Shown one piece after another: positions 18,291 through 26,824 of a DNA stretch of 64,000 nucleotides. Position 1 is the first letter of the stretch. Every line of letters begins with the position of its first letter. The translations under genes were made by a program, and so were the position numbers. The notes below the pieces were generated by a model, which worked only from the letters and a program-made list of their open reading frames with translations, did not search any database and was not told the origin of the DNA. The DNA comes from Chitinophaga varians (GTDB taxonomy: Bacteria > Bacteroidota > Bacteroidia > Chitinophagales > Chitinophagaceae): contig NZ_JACVFB010000005.1 in the NCBI RefSeq assembly GCF_014529945.1, positions 620,001 to 684,000 of the forward strand, written 5' to 3'.

Positions 18291-19868
18291 ATGAAAAAAG
18301 CCTTATCAGTTATCGTGTTATTGCTGTTAGCGGAGATTGGTTTCGCACAACAGGGTGTCTTCATCCCTGATGGCGCTTCTGTATGGCTTTCCGGTAACTC
18401 AGGTGTTTTTTCAGATTTGACCAATAACGGTATCCTGGGCTCTAATCCTACGGCTACCTTGTATTTCCTCAGTAAAAAATGGACTAACGGCAACGCTGCT
18501 ACGTTGCCCGATGAAAGTGCCGATGGCCGCTCCGGTATCGGCGGCAAATTTCTCTTCATGGGCCAGAACCCGCTGTATGGCAATGTTGGCCGGCAGCTGG
18601 TATTCGGCAACTACAGTCTCGCCACCCGGCAGGGATGTAGCTTCCCTAACCTCGAAATCAATAACAGCGCCGGACTGCTCCTCGATGATCTCAGCGATCT
18701 CAAAATCAGGAACAACCTGCATTTCACAGACGGACATATTTTCCTCAACGGCTGGAACCTCCTCGTTGGTGAAAATAATCCCGGCACCATCACAGGTTAC
18801 AGTGATCAAAGTTTTGTGGTGAACGGCACCGGCGTGGCTGGTGGCGCGCTCTACCGTGCAGGCATCAACGATGTGGCCAATAAAGTGGTGTTCCCGGTAG
18901 GTACTACCATCAACAGTTATTCACCCGCAGCGATCCTGCTGGACGGCGCTACGGACATATTCAGCGTCCGTGCATACGACAGCGTATATAGCCTGGCTAT
19001 CGGCGGCCGCGCTTACCCGGACAGCTTTGTCAACAAAACCTGGCAGATCACCCGCGCCGGTTCGGGCGGCAATGCGACGGTTATCCTGCAACACATGGAT
19101 AGCGATGAATTGCCGGCTTATGCCACGGCGCGCGATAGTAGCTATATTACCCGTTTTACCGGCGGCGTGTGGGACCAGGTGCCTTACCTGGCTACCCTGC
19201 CTAAACCCGGCACACTCACTACTAACGGCCTCGCCACCCCGGCAACGATGCATATGCGCGTGTTCACCAGCTTAGGCAACAATGAATATTTCACCAAGAC
19301 AACGCTGATCAGCAAAGCTAAACCTGCTATTTTCCTCAGCTTTGAAGCATATCGCATCGCACCACTTATGGTGCAGCTCGATTGGACCACCAGCCGCGAA
19401 GTCAATAATCTGCTGTTTGAAGTGGAACGCCGTTATGAAAGGGAGGAAACATTTTCCCGTATAGCCACCGTGCCTACCAAAGCGCTCAATGGCAACAGCA
19501 ACGTGCCATTGAGTTATACGCTGCAGGACCTCAACGATTACGACGGCTGGACCTACTACCGCATCAAAGCCGTTTCCCGCAACGGCAAGGAAGTATATTC
19601 CGAAATACGCGCTGTACCACCGTTTGTACAGATCGACGTATTCCCCAACCCGAACAACGGCAAGTTCAAAGTACGTATCCGTGGCATAAGAGGCCCGCTG
19701 ATGATGCAGCTCCGCGATACCTGGAGCCAGGTGATGCGCGAGTATGACGTACGCCTGGATAATGACCTGAGCGTGAGCGACCTGCCTGCCGGTACCTACT
19801 TCATGGTGCTCTATCATAAAGACACCCAGAAAGTAGCCTATACCTGCAAAGTGATAGTGATACCGTAG
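18291..19868 (+). CDS. secreted protein with type IX secretion sorting domain
   Basis: About 525 residues. A signal peptide (LLLLAEIGFAQQ) is followed by a beta-rich middle and, at the C-terminus, VQIDVFPNPNNGKFKVRIRG and a strand-rich tail ending YTCKVIVIP, the pattern of type A sorting domains recognised by the Bacteroidota type IX secretion system. It should therefore cross the outer membrane and be released or anchored on the cell surface. About residues 350-430 (FLSFEAYRIAPLMVQLDWTT and on) resemble a fibronectin-like region just before the sorting tail. ATG at 18291 was preferred over the TTG 3 bases earlier. It is the third gene of the run and may be the anchoring or export partner of the two fibre-like proteins. 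Confidence 0.8.
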   Translation: MKKALSVIVLLLLAEIGFAQQGVFIPDGASVWLSGNSGVFSDLTNNGILGSNPTATLYFLSKKWTNGNAATLPDESADGRSGIGGKFLFMGQNPLYGNVGRQLVFGNYSLATRQGCSFPNLEINNSAGLLLDDLSDLKIRNNLHFTDGHIFLNGWNLLVGENNPGTITGYSDQSFVVNGTGVAGGALYRAGINDVANKVVFPVGTTINSYSPAAILLDGATDIFSVRAYDSVYSLAIGGRAYPDSFVNKTWQITRAGSGGNATVILQHMDSDELPAYATARDSSYITRFTGGVWDQVPYLATLPKPGTLTTNGLATPATMHMRVFTSLGNNEYFTKTTLISKAKPAIFLSFEAYRIAPLMVQLDWTTSREVNNLLFEVERRYEREETFSRIATVPTKALNGNSNVPLSYTLQDLNDYDGWTYYRIKAVSRNGKEVYSEIRAVPPFVQIDVFPNPNNGKFKVRIRGIRGPLMMQLRDTWSQVMREYDVRLDNDLSVSDLPAGTYFMVLYHKDTQKVAYTCKVIVIP

Positions 19869-19942
19869 GTTTGTTTTGCTTTTTTCGCATAATTCCCTCA
19901 ATTTTGTGGGGTTATCTCTGTAGGCGGTTTAAATAAATAAGG

Positions 19943-20632
19943 TTGAAAAAAATTATCATCACGATAGATGGCTACTCTTCTTGTGGCAAAAGTACGTTGG
20001 CAAAACAACTGGCTAAGAAGTTAGACTATGTCTATATAGACAGTGGCGCCATGTATCGTGCGATTACACTTTATTTCCTGCAAAACCGCGTGGACTGGAC
20101 TTCCCAGCCGGCTGTAGTAGCTGCGCTGGCAGACATACACCTCGAGTTTGAATACAACCCCAAGTCCGGCGCCAGCGAAATGCATCTCAACGGAGAAAAT
20201 GTGGAACACCTGATCCGCGAAATGCTCGTGGCAGAAAAAGTAAGTGAAGTGGCCGCCGTGAAAGAAGTGCGCGACTTTGCCGTAGCCCAGCAGAAAAAAA
20301 TGGGCACCCGCAAAGGCATCGTCATGGATGGTCGCGATATCGGTACAGTAGTATTCCCACATGCAGAACTAAAAATCTTCATGACCGCTGATATCGCCAT
20401 CCGCGTGGAACGCCGCTTCAGAGAACTCTACGAGAAAAATAAAAACATCTCCATAGAAGAGGTAAAAGAAAACCTGGAACTGCGGGACTATATCGATGCG
20501 AATCGTGAAATCAGCCCACTTCGGAAAGCAGAAGATGCTATCATACTGGATAACAGCCAGTTAAGCAGGGAAGACCAGATGGACCTCGTGATGCAATGGG
20601 TGGAAGATGCCACATTGGCCCACACTTCGTGA
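19943..20632 (+). CDS. cmk: cytidylate kinase
   Basis: A 229-residue nucleoside monophosphate kinase, CMP/dCMP + ATP to CDP/dCDP. P-loop GYSSCGKSTLAKQLA is at residues 10-24, with YIDSGAMYRAITLYFL next and the lid region DGRDIGTVVFPHAELKIFM near 130, all characteristic. Length is typical. The start codon is TTG at 19943: it gives the standard KKIIITIDG beginning, and no in-frame ATG lies near. It is monocistronic, with a gap of 74 bases from the gene upstream and a long gap after it. Confidence 0.95.
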   Translation: MKKIIITIDGYSSCGKSTLAKQLAKKLDYVYIDSGAMYRAITLYFLQNRVDWTSQPAVVAALADIHLEFEYNPKSGASEMHLNGENVEHLIREMLVAEKVSEVAAVKEVRDFAVAQQKKMGTRKGIVMDGRDIGTVVFPHAELKIFMTADIAIRVERRFRELYEKNKNISIEEVKENLELRDYIDANREISPLRKAEDAIILDNSQLSREDQMDLVMQWVEDATLAHTS

Positions 20633-20967
20633 AATAATATTTTCTTTTATTAAAAGTCTTTTATACATTTGCCTTGTCCCTGCCTAACCACCAGCGGACC
20701 ATCCCAATAATTTTCCACATCCTGAAGAATTTCCTGCTATTTATTTGTATGCAAAACTATGTCACCAACTGACGGGGTTTTCCATGCTTTAACCTTATCT
20801 GACCTGAAATATTGCCAAGGTATTGAATGTGGGCAATGTTTTTGCGACCGGCTGATGCCTGCCCGCATAAACATGCAGTAAGACAACCATTGAAATTGTG
20901 ATCGCGGAAGCGTAAAGAGATATAACTGTCTTTATGAAAGTCTTATTTGTAAACTATATCCACAAAA
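20633..20967. other. intergenic region before the candidate RNA
   Basis: Between cmk and the candidate structured RNA. No ORF longer than a few codons looks coding and no strong hairpin was found. It ends with an AACCTTTG box (20964-20971), possibly the -7 element of the RNA, with TTG at 20948-20950. Confidence 0.35.
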
Positions 20968-20973
20968 CCTTTG

Positions 20974-21157
20974 CTATTAACCGATTATTGAACTTAACTA
21001 TAAATAAATTCCGCCCGGCATGGCCTTTTAGCGCCCCTGTCTGGCATAAAGAGAAATGTGGGATGGCATGGCTTGCCATGGCCGTTCCATATTTTCAGTA
21101 GGTGTATTCGGTTAATAGGAAGAAGGGGCGAATTCTTTCGCCCTTTCGCTTTTTTTA
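20974..21157 (+). ncRNA. candidate structured small RNA (6S-like shape)
   Basis: Non-coding stretch of about 184 bases. Its ends can pair: CTATTAACCGA at 20974-20984 with TCGGTTAATAG at 21108-21118 (11 bp). Inside is a strong hairpin at about 21058-21090 built around GGCATGG / CCATGGCC. An intrinsic terminator (GGGCGAA / TTCGCCC then TTTTTTT) follows at 21123-21157. A promoter-like box lies immediately upstream. Long closing stem plus internal bulges is the shape of 6S RNA, but I cannot confirm the family. The alternative is a 5' leader of the sensor kinase gene at 21271. Confidence 0.4.
21123..21157 (+). terminator. terminator of the candidate RNA
   Basis: Stem GGGCGAA / TTCGCCC with a TTCT loop, extended by weaker A-T pairs, then CGCTTTTTTT. 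It separates the candidate RNA from the kinase gene. Confidence 0.75.
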
Positions 21158-21270
21158 AACACCATACAACTGAGCATGCGGTAATTTAGCGGTAAAACAA
21201 TCCGGAATCAGTAATTCATCGTTTGTAATGCGTAATTCTTCTTAAATTGTGTGGTCAGATCGTTCAGCCA

Positions 21271-23220
21271 ATGTCTATTAAAAGTCTGTGTTTTTTAGGC
21301 TTGCTCCTGATTGGAGCCTGTTGGGCCGCTGATGCGCAGGATTCCCTGCGGATTTATCACACCCTCGATTCCATCCGGACACTGCCCAATGATACCGCCA
21401 AGGTGTCTTTACTCATCAGAGGCGGTAAACAATACGGCCGCTACTTCGATAACCACAGGTCAGAAAACCTGTTCTGGCAGGAAGCCCTTCCATTAGCCCA
21501 TAAACTGCGCTCCTCCCGTAGCCTGGCCCTCCTCTACAACGAACTGGGTACCTTCAAAAGAAACAAATCCCAGTACCTCGTGGCGGAAGACTACCACGAA
21601 AAAGCGATCAAATACGCGGAAGATGCCAATGATACCCTCCTCATGTGCCTTTCGTTCAATAATACCGGGGTCGACTGCCGCCGCCAGGATAAACTCCAGC
21701 AAGCGTTCGACTATCATCTGCACGCGCTGCAGCTGGCAGAAAAAATCAACGATACCCGCAATATCTGCGTGGCGACCAACAGCATCGGCAATATCCAGCT
21801 GACAGCGGAAAATTATGAAGACGCCATCCGCCATTTCGACCGGGCACTGAAACTGGAAGACGACAGCCATAATGACCTTGGCGTGGCCATCAATCTCGGC
21901 AACCTGGGATATGCCTACCAGGCCCAGAACAAACTGGACCTCGCTATTCAATATTATCACCGCTCCCTGGTGGTAAACCAGAAAATAGACAACCCCACGG
22001 GAATGGCTATATGTTACAATGCGCTCGGTACTGCCTATAAAGAAAAAAAGGATTATGCTACCGCCATGGAATACCTCCAGAAAGCCCTGGCGGTAAATGG
22101 CAAGGTGGATGATAAAATCCATGTGGCGGAAAGTTACCTCAACATCGGCAAGCTCCTCAGCGCACAAAATAAACACGACGAAGCCCGTAAGTATATGCAG
22201 CAGTCCATAGACCTCAGCATATTCTGGAACTTTAAATCCATGCTGATGGAGGCTTATAAGGCCCTGTCGGCAGATTATAAGGCCAGTGGCGACTTCCGGC
22301 GCTCGCTGGATGCGGCCGACAAATCCCTGTTGTACAAAGACAGTATCCTCAATGAAAAATCTGCCATGGCGCTAAAACAAATGCAGACTATCTATGAGGT
22401 GGACCGGAAAGACAATCAGATTAAAACACTGGAGCATGATAAAACAGTAGGGGAACTGAAGACTAAACGCAATGTGGTGTTCATCTTCGCACTGGCAGGC
22501 TTCCTGCTCATGGCCATCATAGGGGGCTTTTTTTATATCCGTCACCGTAATCTGGAAGCCAATAAACAAACCCTTCTGCTGGAACTGAAGTCACTGCGCT
22601 CCCAGATGAACCCGCATTTTATCTTTAATTCCCTGAGCTCTATACACCGCTATATCTGGAGTAACAACCAGGAGGAAGCCTCTGATTACCTGACCAAGTT
22701 CTCACGCCTGATGCGCCTTATCCTCGATAATACGCAGCATACCTTCGTGACGCTTAACAAGGAACTGGAGTCGCTGCGGCTATACCTCGACCTGGAATCC
22801 CTTCGTTGCAACGGCATCTTTGAATATACGATCCGTATAGGTCCGGATATCAACGATGAGGAAGTGCTCATACCACCCATGATCCTGCAGCCATACGTGG
22901 AAAATGCCATCTGGCACGGCCTGGTACATAAACACGATGACAAGGGCCGCCTCGATATCGATATTGTACTGAAAGACAGAAGCCTGGTGTGCACCATCAC
23001 CGACAACGGCATCGGCCGCCAGAAAGCGATGGAGATCAAGGAAAAGAAAGGAAAGGGACACAACTCCGTCGGCATGAAAGTAACCGAAGGAAGGATCGAT
23101 CTTATCCGGAAAATCAATAATAAGGAAGCGAAAGTAATGGTCACCGACCTGGAAGATACTGCCGGACAACCAGCGGGTACCATGGTGACTATTATTTTAC
23201 CGGCCGAATTCATATTTTAG
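21271..23220 (+). CDS. TPR-containing LytS-type sensor histidine kinase
   Basis: About 649 residues. A signal peptide (CFLGLLLIGACWAADAQ) precedes a periplasmic array of tetratricopeptide repeats (about residues 45-360; for example AINLGNLGYAYQAQNKLDLA). A membrane segment is near 398-420 (VFIFALAGFLLMAIIGGFFY) and the cytoplasmic kinase follows: the phospho-acceptor region SQMNPHFIFNSLSSIHRYIW near residue 447 and an ATPase part with NAIWHGLVHK and ITDNGIGRQKA. This is the His_kinase (PF06580) class that pairs with LytTR regulators, and one starts 52 bases downstream. ATG at 21271 is chosen over a TTG 24 bases earlier because it leads into the signal peptide. The signal is unknown. Confidence 0.92.
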   Translation: MSIKSLCFLGLLLIGACWAADAQDSLRIYHTLDSIRTLPNDTAKVSLLIRGGKQYGRYFDNHRSENLFWQEALPLAHKLRSSRSLALLYNELGTFKRNKSQYLVAEDYHEKAIKYAEDANDTLLMCLSFNNTGVDCRRQDKLQQAFDYHLHALQLAEKINDTRNICVATNSIGNIQLTAENYEDAIRHFDRALKLEDDSHNDLGVAINLGNLGYAYQAQNKLDLAIQYYHRSLVVNQKIDNPTGMAICYNALGTAYKEKKDYATAMEYLQKALAVNGKVDDKIHVAESYLNIGKLLSAQNKHDEARKYMQQSIDLSIFWNFKSMLMEAYKALSADYKASGDFRRSLDAADKSLLYKDSILNEKSAMALKQMQTIYEVDRKDNQIKTLEHDKTVGELKTKRNVVFIFALAGFLLMAIIGGFFYIRHRNLEANKQTLLLELKSLRSQMNPHFIFNSLSSIHRYIWSNNQEEASDYLTKFSRLMRLILDNTQHTFVTLNKELESLRLYLDLESLRCNGIFEYTIRIGPDINDEEVLIPPMILQPYVENAIWHGLVHKHDDKGRLDIDIVLKDRSLVCTITDNGIGRQKAMEIKEKKGKGHNSVGMKVTEGRIDLIRKINNKEAKVMVTDLEDTAGQPAGTMVTIILPAEFIF

Positions 23221-23272
23221 CATAATAAAAAAACGGACGGCCAGTTTGCCGTACCGCTAAACCTACCACAGC

Positions 23273-24040
23273 ATGAGCGACATAAGAGCTATCATCGTAG
23301 ATGATGAGCAACATTGTATTGATGCCTTGCAAACCATGTTAGTCAGGAAGTGCCCGGGAGTAGAGGTGATTGGATCAGCCAAAGGAGTAAAAGAAGCAAA
23401 GGAACTGGTGGATGAACTTCACCCCGATCTGGTTTTCCTGGATGTGGAAATGCCTCACCAGAACGGGTTTGAGTTACTGAAACAGTTCGAGAAGATCGGG
23501 TTTGATGTCATCTTTACCACTGCCTATGAACAGTACGCCCTCAAGGCCATCAAATTCAATGCACTGGACTACCTCCTCAAACCCTTCAGTGTAAAGGAGC
23601 TGCAGGATGCCCTCGACAAATGCAGGGAAAAACAGCAACAACGTCAGCGGGACACCAACAGCCTCTCACCGATGGACGTGTTCCTGCAAAACATGAAAAC
23701 CCTGCAGCAGTCACATAAAAAAATTGCGCTGCCTACTATCAACGGACTGGTGTTTATGCCCGTACAGAACATCGTACGCTGCGAGTCTACCGGCAACTAT
23801 ACCCGTATCTTTTTCACAGACAAAAAGAACCTGATGGTGTCGCGCCCACTGAAAGAGTTTGAAGAACTACTGGCAGATGTGGATTTCTTCCGGGTGCATA
23901 ACTCGCATCTCATCAACCTGCAACAGATGCAGTCCTATATACAGGGCGAAGGCGGCTTTGCACTGATGAGCGATGGGGCCCAGGTGGAAGTGTCCAGACG
24001 CCGTAAGGCAGATTTCCTGAAACGGGCCATGCAGTTTTAA
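23273..24040 (+). CDS. LytTR-family response regulator
   Basis: A 255-residue transcription regulator. The receiver domain (1-120) shows IVDDEQH, the phospho-Asp in LVFLDVEMP near residue 60 and the conserved Thr/Lys pair in FTTAYEQYALKAI and DYLLKPF. A linker rich in Gln (about 120-150) is followed by a LytTR DNA-binding domain (about 160-255: LPTINGLVFMPVQNIVRCES, then HNSHLINLQQM). It is the partner of the TPR kinase just upstream. The target promoters cannot be read here. Confidence 0.95.
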   Translation: MSDIRAIIVDDEQHCIDALQTMLVRKCPGVEVIGSAKGVKEAKELVDELHPDLVFLDVEMPHQNGFELLKQFEKIGFDVIFTTAYEQYALKAIKFNALDYLLKPFSVKELQDALDKCREKQQQRQRDTNSLSPMDVFLQNMKTLQQSHKKIALPTINGLVFMPVQNIVRCESTGNYTRIFFTDKKNLMVSRPLKEFEELLADVDFFRVHNSHLINLQQMQSYIQGEGGFALMSDGAQVEVSRRRKADFLKRAMQF

Positions 24041-24200
24041 CAGATAATGGCGTATGCCGGTAAGGGTGGGGCTTCTATGGAAAACGATTGCTTTTCATTT
24101 TCGCCAAAAAATGCTTTCCGATTTTAGGCTTTTTTATGCCACTTATGGTCAATAAACTACCAGATAATAAATGGCTGTTGTATGCCTTTTCAGGAAGATT

Positions 24201-24307
24201 TACTTTTGAATTACGATTTCAATTTTAGCGCTATATATAAATTTTATTCTCTGCATTACTAGCGTGATTAGCCCCAAAGAAAAAAGACACCTTCTGGTGT
24301 CTTTTTT
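24201..24307 (+). ncRNA. weak candidate small RNA or bidirectional terminator region
   Basis: TTG (24178-24180), a 20-base spacer, then TACTTTTG (24201-24208) is a near-consensus promoter, and a perfect 12-bp terminator (AAAAAAGACACC / GGTGTCTTTTTT, 24280-24307) follows about 70 bases later. There is no ORF between. A transcript of about 95 bases is possible. The terminator also faces the 3' end of ispH, so the promoter may be chance. Confidence 0.25.
24280..24307. terminator. bidirectional terminator between regulator gene and ispH
   Basis: Stem AAAAAAGACACC / GGTGTCTTTTTT, loop TTCT. It is symmetrical, so it can end transcripts from both sides. Confidence 0.9.
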
Positions 24308-24350
24308 GTTATAAAAACTTTCTGCGTAATCTTATTACAGATGACCTTTA

Positions 24351-25574
24351 TTAGTCAACTATTGCCAATTCATCCGCTTTGTGCTCCAGCCCGTAAAAGG
24401 ACAATAACCGACGAATGACCCCTTCCACCAAAGCGTCGGGGCAGGATGCACCGCTTGTCAGCAAGATGGTCACCTGGTTTTTTTCTGGTAAAAAAGTATT
24501 ACTGTGGATTTCTTTCTTATGATGGAAATCCCAGTGGTCAACCTGGTTGGTACTGTGCATTTGCTCCGGTGCGCTGATAAAGTAAGTGGGCAGTTTCTCT
24601 TCACATAGTTCTACCAGATGCGATGTGTTGGAGCTGTTATAACCACCTACCACAATGGCCAGGTCGGCTGCTTCTTCCAGCATGCCGATAACGGCACTTT
24701 GGTTATCGTTGGTGGCGTAACAGAGCGTGTCGCGGGTATCGGCAAAACGCTCCTCTGCATTAGCCTCGGTAAGGCCATAGTGAGCTACGATCACCTGGCG
24801 GATATAGTCGGCGATGGCCTGTGTTTCGGTGGCCAGCATGGTGGTTTGGTTCACTACCCCTACACGTTGCAGGTCTTTGGTGACATCGAAGCCGGGAGAA
24901 TATTGGCCTTTGAACACTTCATAGAAACTCTCGGCCGGTGTTTCGCCGGTGATGTAACGGGCCAGCTTTTCCGTTTCGGCCATATCTTTTACCACCACGG
25001 TCGGGGTATTGGATTGGCTATGGGAGAAAGTGGCGCGTGTTTCTTCATGCTTAGGTTTACCGTGAACGATCACGGTATAGGACTTTTTCCCGATCTGTTC
25101 GGCCTTGTTCCATACCCTTTCCACAAAAGGACAGGTGGTATTGTATTTCAGCGGTTCAATACCGAGAGAGGCGAGTTTATTTTCTGTTTCGATGGTCGTA
25201 CCGAAGGCAGGAATGATCACAATATCGTCGGACTGCAGGGTTTCCCAGGGTACCAGCTGATTGCCGGCGGTGTCCATGATAAATTGTACGCCTCGTTCCA
25301 GCAGGTCGTTGTTGACATGCGGGTTGTGTATCATTTCACTGAGGAGGAATATACGTTTGTCCGGGTTTTCGTCTACCGTTTTAAAAGCGATCTCGATCGC
25401 GTTTTCCACGCCGTAACAAAAGCCGAAGTGGCGTGCGAGCAATATTTTAAGCGGACCAAAATCAAGCGTGGTGGGCGTGAAGTCCTTTTTCATGCGGTCC
25501 TGCTGCTTGCGTTGATTTTTGATGGCGCTGATCAGCGGACTACGATATATGACCGGAACGTTAAAAGTTTTCAT
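24351..25574 (-). CDS. ispH: 4-hydroxy-3-methylbut-2-enyl diphosphate reductase
   Basis: A 407-residue iron-sulfur enzyme, last step of the MEP isoprenoid pathway, giving IPP and DMAPP. Three cluster-binding Cys are visible in HFGFCYGVENAI, NTTCPFVERVW and SGASCPDALVEG, along with the catalytic-region motif GYNSSNTSHLVEL. It is longer than the E. coli enzyme (about 316), as usual for the long Bacteroidota/plant-type form. ATG at 25574 is kept; a Met 27 codons later would also precede the conserved core. It converges on the plus-strand regulator gene over a shared terminator. Confidence 0.95.
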   Translation of the reverse strand: MKTFNVPVIYRSPLISAIKNQRKQQDRMKKDFTPTTLDFGPLKILLARHFGFCYGVENAIEIAFKTVDENPDKRIFLLSEMIHNPHVNNDLLERGVQFIMDTAGNQLVPWETLQSDDIVIIPAFGTTIETENKLASLGIEPLKYNTTCPFVERVWNKAEQIGKKSYTVIVHGKPKHEETRATFSHSQSNTPTVVVKDMAETEKLARYITGETPAESFYEVFKGQYSPGFDVTKDLQRVGVVNQTTMLATETQAIADYIRQVIVAHYGLTEANAEERFADTRDTLCYATNDNQSAVIGMLEEAADLAIVVGGYNSSNTSHLVELCEEKLPTYFISAPEQMHSTNQVDHWDFHHKKEIHSNTFLPEKNQVTILLTSGASCPDALVEGVIRRLLSFYGLEHKADELAIVD

Positions 25575-25609
25575 GCGTAAAAGGGCGAAAAATTGAAAGG
25601 CAAAGGTAA

Positions 25610-26482
25610 TCAGTTTTCTTTGCTCACTTTATCCAACCAGGCTTTTTCTTCTGCGCTGAGGCTGTTATAGCCTTTTTCGTTGATTTTGTCGAGCAGTTGG
25701 TCCAGGCGTAGCTGGTTGTTGTCATCCGGTTTTTTTACCACTTTGAGGGGAGATTTCTTGGGTTTGGACCTTGCCTGTACCCGTTTGTTTTCCCGGCGTG
25801 TTTCCGCGTCGAAAAGCCATATCAGTGGTTTGCAGATATCGGTGCCGCTTTGCAGGGTACGGATGTAGACGAAGCCGAAGAGGGCGCCGCCCATGTGGGC
25901 AATGATGCCGCCGAGGTTGCCCCGCGGGATGGATATAATACCCAGTGCGATCAGGGCGATGGCCAGCCATTTCAGTTTCACGTTGCCGAAGAACAGCAGC
26001 CCGATTTCGTAATTGGGCATGAGGGTAGCGCAGGCTACCAGGATGCACATCACGGAGGCGGAAGCGCCGATCATGGTGGAGGCCATACCGGGAAACAGCA
26101 GATTATAAGAAAGCATGTACAAGGCTGCGCCGGTGATACCGCCCATCAGATACAGCGGCAGTACGCGTTTGTTGCCCAGAAAGCCACGAAACAGGTTTCC
26201 GAACCAGTAGAGGTTCAGCATATTAAAAAAGACGTGGAAGATCTCTACGTGGGTAAACATGTAGGTGATCAGTCCCCATGGTTTTCTGATAAAGGTGCCG
26301 GGCAGGGAGTGAAGGGTCAGCTGGTCAAATGTCCAGGCAAAAGCAGTATTGGGAGAAATGAGATACAACAGGTTGATCCCGATAAAAATGACAATGTTCC
26401 AGATAAGCAAATGATTGACCGTGTTGCCTTGTCTGAGCCAAAAGCGAATATCCGATTGAAATGAGGTCCCGTTCATATACAC
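25610..26482 (-). CDS. rhomboid family intramembrane serine protease
   Basis: About 290 residues with six or more hydrophobic segments. The catalytic Ser lies in TMIGASASVMCILVA (about residue 140) and the catalytic His in GGIIAHMGGALFGFVY (about 200), the standard Ser-His dyad. The motif after the Ser reads GASA where most rhomboids have GxSG. A cytoplasmic C-terminal extension (about 235-290, ending AEEKAWLDKVSKEN) is a short helical domain common in Bacteroidota rhomboids. MNGTSF two codons later is an equally possible start. It follows ispH upstream on the same strand with 35 bases between. Confidence 0.9.
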   Translation of the reverse strand: MYMNGTSFQSDIRFWLRQGNTVNHLLIWNIVIFIGINLLYLISPNTAFAWTFDQLTLHSLPGTFIRKPWGLITYMFTHVEIFHVFFNMLNLYWFGNLFRGFLGNKRVLPLYLMGGITGAALYMLSYNLLFPGMASTMIGASASVMCILVACATLMPNYEIGLLFFGNVKLKWLAIALIALGIISIPRGNLGGIIAHMGGALFGFVYIRTLQSGTDICKPLIWLFDAETRRENKRVQARSKPKKSPLKVVKKPDDNNQLRLDQLLDKINEKGYNSLSAEEKAWLDKVSKEN

Positions 26483-26762
26483 AAATTAAAATAAAAATCC
26501 GGGATTTAAAACCCTTTACAGGGCAGATTTTCAGTTGATGAAATTTAACTTTTTTTACTGCAGATAATTATCAATTGGACACTAAATAGATAACAAATTT
26601 TTGCTATTCTGGTTGACGGCGACCGGTAAAAAATAGCCGGAATCCTGCCTATGTAGTAAGTTAAATTCAAATATGATTAAAAAATATCCGAAAGGAACGT
26701 TAAAGGAGGGGGTGGAAAGGTGATTTCTTCCGGAAAAATGAGGTAAAACGGGTATTTTTTTG
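26483..26762. other. divergent intergenic region rhomboid / rpsA
   Basis: AT-rich region containing the promoters of both flanking genes. No coding ORF or hairpin of note was seen. A purine-rich tract is present at about 26700-26745. Confidence 0.35.
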
Positions 26763-26770
26763 TATTTTTG
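26763..26770 (+). promoter_or_regulatory. -7 box of rpsA
   Basis: TATTTTTG, an exact TAnnTTTG match, 54 bases upstream of the rpsA ATG. A -33 TTG at the ideal distance is not present. Confidence 0.55.
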
Positions 26771-26824
26771 CCGTCCCATAAAACAGGGAGTCCGGGTATT
26801 CCGGATTTAAAATTTCAATTTTTT

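Noticed and set aside
24618..25580. A 320-codon plus-strand frame across ispH
   Set aside because: Antisense to ispH, whose iron-sulfur Cys motifs are intact; no independent evidence.
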